64,000 nt of DNA, from NCBI GenBank assembly GCA_013397455.1, contig VYZB01000218.1:911278-975277 (forward strand). Reading direction: 5' to 3'. This document shows positions 28,301 to 38,105 of this stretch, in pieces (position 1 is the stretch's first letter; each line of letters begins with the position of its first letter). The notes beneath the pieces were generated by a model that saw only the letters and a list, made by a program, of their open reading frames with translations, did not search any database and was not told the DNA's origin. Origin of the DNA: Crotophaga sulcirostris. Taxonomy: Eukaryota > Chordata > Aves > Cuculiformes > Crotophagidae. The position numbers and the translations under genes were made by a program.

Positions 28301-31136
28301 ATAGCTCTTGGTGAGAAAATTATTGTCTGAACATATATAATTTCCTTGGGAGAGAAACTCAAACAAATATTGGGGAAGGATTGAACTGTGCTTTTATAAG
28401 AAAACAATATTACTAATGAAATTTAACTCACCTAAGTGTTATCAAGTAAGTAGCTGTTAATGTTTTGTGACATACTGAATATTTACTTTTTTATTATTAT
28501 TAAATTGAGGAAAATTAATTTTATGCATGCCTGATCAGGATAAAGTAAATTTTGCCTAAAATCCATGTGCTGTCGACTATCAAGCTAAGCACTCTAGAGG
28601 AGGACAAAACACAGTTTCCCATTTGATGGCAGAAAAGAAGAGGCAGAGAGAACCATTTTCCTTTGGAACTGATTATACATTTCTAGCTGAAAGTAAAAGG
28701 CAGCTTATCCTGGCTCACATAAATAGACATAGTCACGGCATGTACACAACAGCCAGTCTTAAAGAGCTTTTTGAAGCCCTCCTTCACTTGTCTTTGCCAT
28801 GCCATCCACTGACCATTCACATAACTTTTACCCCTTTTCCCTATCCTTGCTCCAACTGAGTTGGGAATCTGGAAGAAAAAGAGTCAGAGAAAAGGTGCAA
28901 CTGCATCTAGAGGTCTCTCTTGCCTCACTGAAGGTGCCTTTCCACCTCTCTTCTTGAAGACCTGCAGTTTCACCTTAGAAGCTTCTCTGGACCACCCTTG
29001 CCCCTGTGACATGCCACATTGTGGCCACCCCTTTACCATGTCTTCTCGCCAAAGCTGGAGTAGGGAGGATATAGGATCATTAGCTCTGTGGCCATCAGAG
29101 GGTTGGGCCAGTGCTGCAAGAAACCAAAACTGGGGAAAGACATAGGCCCCTGCACTTCAGTGTACTTTTCCATTTGCTTCTTACATGTTCATTGGACCTC
29201 CTCCCTGCCTTCATCTTAATGAGCACAGATCAGCTGAGAGTTGAGCTGATGAGACAGTCTCTCAGACAGGGAACAGAGCCCTTCTAGGTCAGACCTGCAG
29301 GATAATGGAGTTGAGAGCAGAGGATCACCTCAGGGAAAGGGAGAAGGGCTCCACAGGCTCCATTATTGAACTTCTGCTGGTTCATTGGGTTGTGATGTTT
29401 CCAGTCAGCATTATGCTCACAAAGGGTCTCTTATCCCCAAGCCAATCTGCCTTTCTCAGGAACATCATCTGCTCTAATAAGTGAGAACTCAGCTCCTCAA
29501 ACATGGTTTCTTTTGAGCCTGAAGCCCACCATGGCTGCAGCAACTCCTTTGTTGTTATTTATTTGCATTCTGCCAAATTGCAGTAGGTTTCATGTCTCAG
29601 CTGCTACAAACAGTACTAGGACACTCAGTCATATGGCTATGTTCTTCCTCAGCATTGACTGGATTCCTGCTGGATCATCCTGGAACAATACCCTGCAGTG
29701 GCTTTGACCAAAGCTTTGCCATCATTACCATCTGCAGGTTTTGTATTAAAAAAACTATGCAGCCAAGACATCCCTTCAGTAGGCTGCATGGTCAGCCTAA
29801 TCACTATTTCTCAGAAAGAGAAAATCCATGTTTCAGTACACATTTTGAAAAGCCTCTGTGAAATGGAGATTTTAATTGTTGAATATCAGCTGAGTATTAA
29901 AACACATGAAAAAAAGCCTTTGACAATTTCATGGATTCGCTAATGGAAATTGAAACAATATGTATCTCTAGTTAGTACTGAATGAAACATCAAACATCTG
30001 CTGCAGGTTATTATAGAACAAGAAACCAAATGAGAATGGCAAATGTGCAGTCTCAGCTGCAAGGGGTGGAAGGAGACAGCATATAAATGCCATTTGGAGG
30101 AACCCCTTCTCACTCTGCATTGCTCCTTGGAAAGCCAGGAGCTTTTGTGCTGGGCTCTTCAGCTCCTGAACTGAGTCTGTGCACAGCAGGGAATCGGCAA
30201 AGGGATTGGAGAGACTGAGGAAAGGGCTTGGCTGTGGAGAACAGTGAAAAAAGGTGACTAGTTAGCTAGCTAGTTATGTGTAGCTAGTTATGTGTACAGG
30301 GATTAGATGAGGGGAGCAAGATGGATCCCAGATTGATTCAATTTGCTCCCCATTGTGGAAACCAACTCGTTGATTGTAGGAGAAGGGCTCAGTAGAGGTG
30401 CTTCAGCACAGGGCAGGCTGTGTGGAACAGATGGTTGCACAGGAATGGCTCTGAATCTAGGAGTCTGTAAGCTGGGCACCAAGGAGTACTTACAGTGTAT
30501 TCTTATCACAGTTAATTTCTTTTTCTGCTAGTTGTTGTTCAGGGCTCAGAGTAATATGTTGTTCAGATCCTGTCACTAATTAAGGGCATCTCTTCAGCAT
30601 GAGGCACCCTGGAAGTAGGGGTGAGGAATATAAGGATTCCTTAGACCCAGTGTTTTCCAATTTATGGTCTGCTTACAACTTCTCTGAAGTTGTAGGGCAT
30701 GGCTCAGTGCCAGGAGCAACCAGATTACGAGGGGATCCATGTCAACAGAACCAATGTCTGACTTCATATGAATGCAGCACACAGATGAATGAGGGCACCT
30801 CATGACAATGGGCCCACTGTGTCTGCCATATAACATCTGCTGTGTTTTCTCTGCCAAAAAAAACATCCTAATGGTTGAGACAGTCCTACCCAGTAATGTG
30901 TGTTGTGAGCCAGGTAGTTCTGCTCATCAGAAAACTCTTTAGTCTTCAATTCTCCAAGCTTCAAAATAGAGATGAGGAGGTTTACCCAGGACAGTCACAA
31001 CACATACTTCAAATAGGGGACTTTCTCATTTGCTCTTCTCCTTATGTTTTCACATTGCAGGCTCTAATACATGCAGTCCTATAGAGAGAAAGTAACTATG
31101 GAGATAAAATCAATGGGAGATCCCTTTCCTTTAAGC
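22314..31136 (+). other. GLRA2: Intron 7, no recognised gene
   Basis: About 8.8 kb. Low-complexity spots include T-runs at 23562-23591, an A-run at 26885-26897 and a duplicated TAGCTAGTTATGTG at 30267-30296. Composition is more balanced at 24780-27200 and 28860-29700, but no family is recognisable. A TATAAAT followed by a pyrimidine-rich block near 30081-30115 could be remnant LTR or promoter-like sequence, but nothing confirms it. Open frames up to 136 codons (27956-28366, minus) show no recognisable protein. Confidence 0.7.
30267..30296. repeat. Two-copy 14-bp tandem duplication
   Basis: TAGCTAGTTATGTG occurs twice in direct succession, preceded by further TAGC/TAGT steps. It looks like slippage in a simple sequence. 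Confidence 0.8.
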
Positions 31137-31780
31137 CCTGGAGGTACAACAAGAAAAGGCAATAGGTTAAACTGTCTAGAAAATCCCTTCTAGCCCAGGT
31201 CTGCAGGGCGTAACAAACACAAGCACCTACAAAATGTCACAATTTCACACTAGCAAGTCTCAAGAACCTGCATTTTCCCTTGGGGCTTGCAATTTTAAAA
31301 TGCTTGAAATATATTTCTGTTGTGTTTATCTTCTTCACTTTCACATAAGGGAAACCTGTCAGCAATTTGCTGTGGGGAACAGTAGAAGGGATGGGAGGAA
31401 TGTGCTGGAAACACTAGAAAATCGCCTGCCATCTGCATCAGCTTGATGCACGATAGCCAAGCACAACACATCAAGTCAAGTGCAGCTCACTGGTGCTTAC
31501 CCTCATGACAAGACAGAGCTTTAGTGTAAGCACCTAAAGGTATGTGTATATAGAGGCAGAGGTGGCTGCATCACCTCAGCTTTCAGCTTTTCCCTTTTAG
31601 GCAATGTCAAACTAGTCAGGCAAAACACAGAGCAATTTTTGTCCCTTGGGAATGGGCAAACCGGCTTCTTTGTGCCACAGATATGACCTGGAGTTTTTTT
31701 TCCAAGGGACTGCTCATTGCAGCCAGTAATGCTTTAGAAATGAAACCACAGAATAGCAATGGAAGACTAGACAATGCCTC
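31137..31780 (+). repeat. Left arm of a long near-identical inverted repeat
   Basis: This arm of about 640 bp is the reverse complement of 34592-35229. In the central 530 bp I count about ten substitutions and one 7-bp length difference, so identity is about 98%. It falls toward both ends. An open frame of 70 codons at 31234-31446 (FHTSKSQEPAFSLGACNF at its start) recurs on the minus strand in the other arm with only three amino-acid differences. I do not recognise the frame and its similarity only reflects DNA identity. The repeat family is not recognised. Outer homology fades at CCTGGAGGTAC and I see no target-site duplication. Confidence 0.92.
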
Positions 31781-31789
31781 CCCTTTTCT

Positions 31790-32075
31790 TCAAAAGAAGC
31801 CACATGGAGAAAACAAGGGGCAACAAGCAGAAGATGCATTGGGAAAGGTTTCATCTTAATGTGAGAAAGAATTTTATTATGGTGAGAGCAATCATTGACT
31901 GGAACAACCTCCCCTGCGATGTAGTAGAGTCCCTATCACTAGGGGTTTTCAAGAAGTGATTGGAATGGTTGGTAGATAATCTCATTTAGGCACTCTTTTC
32001 CATGAAGCTTTGAATCAGTTGATCTTTGGAGGTACTATCCAAGCTGGTCTCTTCTGTGAATTTTTCCTGATTCAA
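31790..32075 (+). mobile_element. Old CR1-type LINE 3' fragment
   Basis: The plus frame reads RGNKQKMHWERFHLNVRKNF, then IIDWNNLPCDVVESLSLGVF. This is a diverged version of the CR1 ORF2 C-terminus (RGN/RFxLxxRKxFFxxRVxxHWNxLPxxVVESPSLxVF). It is followed by the usual 3' UTR pattern (GGTAGATAATCTCATTTAGG, GTTGATCTTTGGAGGTACT). It sits directly inside the left arm of the inverted repeat and has no counterpart in the right arm. Confidence 0.75.
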
Positions 32076-34591
32076 AAGCTTTGGAGATTTAATATCTTTG
32101 AATTTTTGCCTTGTTCTCCAGTTTCATTGGAGTTGCTTGATTTCTTCAGGTTTCTGAGAATTGATAGATAGATATGCATGGACCAGCAGGAGGGACCTGC
32201 ACAGCAGTAGAAGTCTTTTCCTTAGAAATCAGGCTAAAAATAGAAAAATCAAGATATGGAAAAACTTGCTACAGGTGTTTTTCTCCAGAAACTGGGACCT
32301 GAACAGTTGCAGTATATACAGTGAACTTTCCTGCCTTTGTTCACACTCGAACATGTTGCACATTTTCATATAGTCAATAGTGTGCTGATTAGGCAGACCT
32401 CAAATGAATGTGTCACTCTGAAACCTTACAGCATGCACAGGGGAATGAGCAAAAGACTTTGTATTTGCTTTCTTCATTAGATATCAGTTTTCCTTTGAAT
32501 GTAGAAGCCAAAAATCAAATTAGCTAACATGATGCTCTGCATGACTGACTCTTCTGAGGAACTTAACATTCAGTACCAAGTCAGCTAATTATGATTAAAT
32601 AGCTGACAGAGAGACAACTCTTGTCAGTTAATGTTGAACGTTGTGGTCTAGTCAGTTGTGTCAGTTTAGTCAAGTCATTAAATTGTGATAAACCTGGTCT
32701 CATTTTCAGGAAGTACGCACAACAGACATTGGGTACCACTAAATGATAAAACTGGCGGTCTATCATCTGCCAGGGCAAAGTTAATGAGAGAGAACTGGAA
32801 ACTTGCTTGTTATTCTAATGTTTATTTGAAGAGGATAAAAGATGTCATATATAACTGTGTGACCAGTTTTGATATTCTGTAATTTGACTAATACTTTGTG
32901 GTGCTTGCTGTTAAGGCCCGATCCTGCTCAGCAGGAAGTCTAGGGGAGGTGATCTTTCAAATATTTGCGCAGCAGCACAAAAGTGACAACAATCACTTCA
33001 GAGGTTGACTGAAAATTCCAATCTTTGCTTTGAGCTCAGTCAAAGTTCTTTACAACAAGAACTTACCTAAAATCAGTCCCTTACAAAACAGAATCAGACA
33101 ATGCAACTCAGCAAAAGGCTGTACAACACCCAAAAGCACGGAGAAGAAGTCAGGTAGATTGCAAAAGGAAGTTTGTACAAATAGCAGCAACCCAGGTATG
33201 GTCACTGTTACCCAAAAGTGCCAAGAAGTGAGGTACATGTAAAGAGAGAATAAGGACAGAAAGAGGAAAAAAAATAAAAATAGCAGAAAAAGGGGTATGT
33301 AACAGAAAATCACCATCCCAAAAGATTCCCAGTAGACATCTCAACAGAAAACATGGTCTACAGGCGTGCACGTGAGCCTTTTTGGTGCACTTTATTTATC
33401 GAAAAAATTCTGCCCCCTATTAGCATATGAAGCTCAGAGAGGAGGGGTCTCGCCACCTTTGCGTAGTATCCCTGATTGGAAATTTCTTGAATTGGATGAT
33501 GTGTAGAAGTCCTTTCTGGAAGGTTCTGGAATAGGGTCTTGGGGCTTTAGGGGTCACTCACAGTTCAAGAGACCTTTGCCAGAATAGCTGCTACTCAAAC
33601 TCTTCCAGCACACGTGCATTAAAGGGCACTCTTGCCTCTTCATCTCTGTCAGAGTGATTCAGCAGTTTTCGCCTACTCACACGTTGCAAATCCTTGGGCT
33701 GGTTTGGTGCAACTGGCCCAATGAGCCCTAGTAGCTCAGCTGCACGTGTAGGGGGGAGGCCAGGGGTTTCCTCCTGCACCTGCCTCTCTTTCCTCTGCTG
33801 CTGCCAAAATGGTGAGTGGTTAAGACACACAAGCAAATCATAAATCAACTCTTACGCTTACACATACACCTTTCCAGGGTCTGGCTAATCTGCAAGCTGC
33901 ATAAAGGACATGGCAAATTCAGCATCAGAGCTGGATAAAAATGTCACAATTTATCAAGGATTCCAGCTTGCCATTTTTCAGAGAACAAAAACCAATAAAT
34001 CAGGCATGCAAAGAGTAAATAAGCTGTTCTTCTTGCCCTTCTCAAGGTATGACTAACTAGTATTGGTCTGTTACTCTTATTGTTGTATTGTAATTATGGA
34101 GATGTCATACTCATTCTCTTCCCACAATTCACACACATTCAATACATGGGTCATGCAAAAATATACAAAATACAATAAACATCTCACAAAGCTATTTGCA
34201 AATTATGTGCCAATGACATCACCACTGATCTTTTATTTCAGCATCTATTCATGCAAAAAACCTAAAGGAACAGAAGGCCTGCTGTGAAACTTAATGTGAT
34301 TACCCTTTTGTTAAAGAAACTGAAAGAATGCTTTTTTTTGCCTGTGGACTTTGGTTTTTCAAGGTTCTTAAATATAAATGCTATAAATTCATAAAATTAT
34401 TTTTAACACTATTGCATCAGAACTTCTTTTTTAATTATCCCCATATTAATAGGAAGGATGCCTCTTGGACAGAATCCTTCCAAAATCTGAATGATTTAAA
34501 GATAGAAACAGAAGCAGGAGCTGACTGCTACACTTTTCTCAAGAAAACAAACTGAAATTCGCATTTGTCCTGCTCCACAGAGGAATAAAAT
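32076..34591. other. Spacer of the inverted repeat
   Basis: About 2.5 kb between the old CR1 fragment and the right arm. Most is ordinary AT-rich sequence. The block 33320-33850 stands out: it is GC-richer and keeps several CpGs. It carries a minus-strand open frame (listed separately), followed on that strand by AATAAA. The rest shows no recognised feature. Confidence 0.6.
33591..33848 (-). other. Unassigned minus-strand open frame with downstream AATAAA
   Basis: The frame has 85 codons from an ATG at 33846-33848 to a stop at 33591-33593. The second half is rich in charged residues (LLGLIGPVAPNQPKDLQRVS, then RRKLLNHSDRDEEARVPF). It keeps CpGs at several places, unlike the surrounding DNA. 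About 190 bp further along the minus strand, near 33388-33395, lies AATAAA followed by GTGCACC. This layout resembles the 3' end of a transcript, retrocopy or LTR element. I recognise no protein family. It may be a retroelement remnant carried with the inverted repeat, a small unknown exon, or chance. It is not claimed as a gene. Confidence 0.25.
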
Positions 34592-35229
34592 GAGAGGAAT
34601 TTTCTAGTCTCCCATCGTTATTCTGTGGTTTTATTTCTAAAACATCACTGGCTGCAATGAGCAGTCCCTTGGAAAAAAACTCTGGATCAGATCTGTGGCA
34701 CAAAGAAGCTGGTTTGCCCATTCCCAAGGGACAAAAATTGCTCTATGTTTTGCCTGACTAGTTTGACATTGCCTAAAAGCTGAAAGCTGAGGTGATGCAG
34801 CCACCTCTGCCTCTATATACACATACCTTTAGGTGCTTACACTAAAGCTCTGTCTTGTCATGAGGGTAAGCACCAGTGAGCTGCACTTGACTTGATGTGT
34901 TGTGCTTGGCTATCATGCATCAAGCTGATGCAGATGGCAGGCGATTTCCTAGTGTTTCCAGCACATTCCTCCCATCCCTTCTACTGTTCCCCACAGCAAA
35001 TTGCTGACAGGTTTCCCTTATGTGAAAGTGAAGAAGATAAACACAACAGAAATATATTTCAAGCATTTTAAAATTGCAAGCCCCAAGGGAAAATGCAGGT
35101 TCTTGAAACCTGCTAGTGTGAAATTGTGACATTTTGTAGGTGCTTGTGTTTGTTACGCCCTGCAGACGTGGGCTAGAAGGGATTTTCTAGACAGTTTAAC
35201 CTATTGCCTTTTCCTGCTGCACCTCCAGG
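34592..35229 (-). repeat. Right arm of the long inverted repeat
   Basis: Reverse complement of 31137-31780. Its outer end is at the CACCTCCAGGG near 35229 and its inner end is near GAGAGGAATTTTCTAGTC. Compared with the left arm it lacks a 7-bp stretch in the pyrimidine-rich run CTTTTCCCTTTTAGG. The arms are far more alike than expected for old decayed intron repeats, so either they were duplicated recently or gene conversion has kept them alike. Confidence 0.92.
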
Positions 35230-37636
35230 GGTTGAAGAGTTTAGAGGATCGTGGCTTAAAACCACCTGGTCCTCAGCTCTGAGTGACAGAGAAAAGAGTG
35301 AACTGTGTTTACATTCAGTAGCTGCTTGTGAGAAGTGGAACCTGTTTGCCCTCCTGCTTGACTTTCATGTAAAGGGTGTGCTTCTTCTCAGACCATGTTC
35401 CCTGACTGCTCTTTATATTCAGACAACACAACCTGGGTGCCACCATTTGAGCCTGTGATGCTGACCTGTGCTTCCAGTGCATCAAAGTTCTGCAGTGGAC
35501 TTCATTTTGCAAGAGCCAGAAGATCTTCAAGGATGAGCACTGGAATTTTACTGTGCTCAGGCACATTTGGGAATGGCCGAATTGTCCAGACACGTGTGTA
35601 CAGTTCCTGTGTCCCTGAGACTGGATGGGTTTTTGGTCTCCATCCCTCTGAGTAGCAGTGCAATGAGTATAAAGTGGACCAAAGCTTTCTTGTGCTCCTG
35701 GAGGTCATCATTCATAAATGCATTGTATAGATACTTTGAATGGGAAGGAACCAGCTGGAGGTTGAGAAAGGTTGCACAGCATCTCTTCACCTCTGGTCCC
35801 AGTAAAACACAGGAAGTGATTAGGGTTTTAGCATGTACTACTGCTGGCAAAATATAGATTAGCATGGATTCCAGCTCTTCATTTCTCCTTTTGGCAGAGA
35901 AATTATGTGTTTTACAAGGAAAATATAATGGTTTGAAGTAACATACAAATATGCAACTGTGAATTAAATTTCTGAGAATCATATTACTTATTGAAAGCAG
36001 ATAAAACAATAATAATAATGTAGGTAAAACTGCAGTTACTTTGCCTTGTCAGAAGTCACCTTGTTGACTCTGTTGGAGTCCATCCTGTCAGGTGCTGAGT
36101 ACTCTCCTTTGCCCAAATTTAACCACATGTTTCATTTTGGAGCAATGTGAACTGTGGAGTTGAAGTCTTGCAGTGCTGCTGGGCACCGACTCAAGGTTTC
36201 GTTGAATTTTTATGTGGAGACTGTGTTGCTGGAAACTTCAGTTGATTCCCATCTGCTGCAGATAAGGGGGCTTCCCAAAGATGTTTCATGTGGCAGATTA
36301 CCATAGCATGAGGCTTCGTGAGATGCCAATGTAGCATTATGTCATTTCACTTGTCTTAGCAGTACCAAAGAAGAGATGTGCATATTATGTTTCATTTCCC
36401 AGAGTACTCAAATGTAGTCTTGTATGAAACAGTCAATACCCACAAATCACAGGTATCATGCTATTACCTATGGGTAGAAATAGAGAAAGGGGGTTCTGCC
36501 ATTACTCATGAATGAAGATGACCCTAGAAATGACGGTGACATTGATCAAAAATGGACTTCCGTGAGCTTTTTGCCAGAAAATGTAAGGTCAGGTAAAGAA
36601 GCTACGTTAGACTCTTAAAAGTTGCAGTTAGGGCATTTTTTCATGCATGTATTTTGTGTCAGGCTCACAGGAGCTAAAGAAAAATTCTCTGCTGTGCAGG
36701 AGCTCAGCAAAAAAAAATACAAAATAGAATTCCTGCCTGGCAAGAGAAGTTTCTATGACCATACGGTCACTGGAAAACAAAAATAAGGATTGAAAATAGT
36801 CCTATTTTGGGACTTCTTATATTCTACCCTAGATTCATGACCAACAACTACATTAAGAAAGACAGTGCTCATATTCTTAACAAATTGTTGTCGTTCTTTT
36901 GTGGTACAGTCGAACTGTCCAACAAAAGCACAGATTTCACATGGTATAAATATTCATCACTACTCCTTGTATGTTTTGTATTAGGAGACCAAAATCATAT
37001 CATGCTGACTATATTTTTTTTTCTTCTCTTTAATTTCATTCTGATTTCAATACAGTCTGTCTCAAACCCCACCGAAACCAATTAATTATACCATATGACA
37101 GTTTGGATGTCCTTGTTTTGAGCATCCTAATACATGAATCTGTGCAACCAGTCGATCATAATTTGAACACAGGATTTGCTAAAATGGCACAGAGAATTAG
37201 GACTGTGAAACTACTTTCAAGTTTTACTTTCCAAGTGTTTTCTCTGGATTAATGAAAATCAATGTGTACCATTAAAAAAAAATTGCTGTCCTGTAGGTCC
37301 AGTGAAGTTTGATATTTCTGGTTACAACTAAAGTGGAAAGAATGTCTTGAAATTTTATAATTTTGTGTCAACATCTTTTAGCCATCCTATCATGAGTTAT
37401 TATGTATTTATTACTTTTATGTCTTTCCAAAGTTAAAATAAGATCTTGTATATATTGAAGTCCAAAATGAAGCTTTCAGTCGACTTGAGATTCCGCAAGA
37501 TCACTGTGATCTCTGTAACTTTTATACTTCTACTAGAAAAATAATCTCGTGTACTAAATGTTGATTTTTGACTCTTTTCTACAGAAAAAAATCTCAATAA
37601 CATTTATTCCTAATTTTGCATAATTTCCATGATAAA
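35230..37636 (+). other. GLRA2: Intron 7 after the inverted repeat
   Basis: About 2.4 kb. On the minus strand, open frames at 35557-36009 (150 codons) and 35502-35711 overlap in different frames. Reading on past 35502 gives one stop followed by more open sequence to about 35395. This could be a decayed coding relic, but I recognise no protein (segments include KALVHFILIALLLRG and VPEHSKIPVLILEDLLALAK). The rest, 36010-37636, is AT-rich without recognised features. Confidence 0.5.
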
Positions 37637-38105
37637 AGAATCATAGAATAATTCAAGTTGGAAGGGACTCGTTAGGATCAAATACAACTCCCAGCTTCTT
37701 GCAGGACTATCTAAAACTAAACCATATGACTAAGAGCATTGTCCAGGTACTCCTTGAACTCTGACAGTCTTGGTGCAGCTATTACTTCCCTGGTAAGCCT
37801 GTTCCCAGCACTGGCCTTAAAACTGAGCCCTGGGGAACCCCACTGGTAATTGGCTATCGTCCTGATATAGCCTCATTTACTGTGACTCTTTGAGCTTGAC
37901 CCCTCAGACAATTGTTCACCCACTGTATTATGGACTTACCTAGCTGTATGCTGGACACTTTGTCCAGAAAATACTGTAAGAGACGGTATCAAAAGCTTTG
38001 CTAAAATCCAAACAACTCCCACATCTACTGACTTCCCTGATGAATCAAGCTTTCCAAATCCAGGTTGATTATTGATGTAATACAACAGGTAGAGTTTTGC
38101 ACTTT
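37637..38105 (-). mobile_element. CR1 LINE, minus strand, internally deleted
   Basis: The CR1 3' end starts at 37637 on the plus strand (GAATCATAGAATAATTCAAG, the reverse complement of the tail) and runs to about 37800. At 37805 it jumps to a region that lies well upstream in full CR1 elements (ACTGAGCCCTGGGGAACCCC, then GGTATCAAAAGCTTTGCTAA and ACTCCCACATCTACTGACTT). On the minus strand that part reads SVDVGVVWILAKLL, a diverged CR1 reverse transcriptase segment (DVVxLDFxKAFD-type). The junction implies an internal deletion or two separate insertions. The copy is old and non-functional. Confidence 0.85.

Noticed and set aside
30060..30240. TATAAAT with downstream pyrimidine-rich block, as in an LTR
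   Set aside because: No paired terminal dinucleotides, target-site duplication or polyadenylation signal in proper order could be found.
31234..31446. 70-codon frame repeated in both inverted arms
   Set aside because: The similarity reflects 98% DNA identity of the arms, not selection on a protein. No homologue is recognised.
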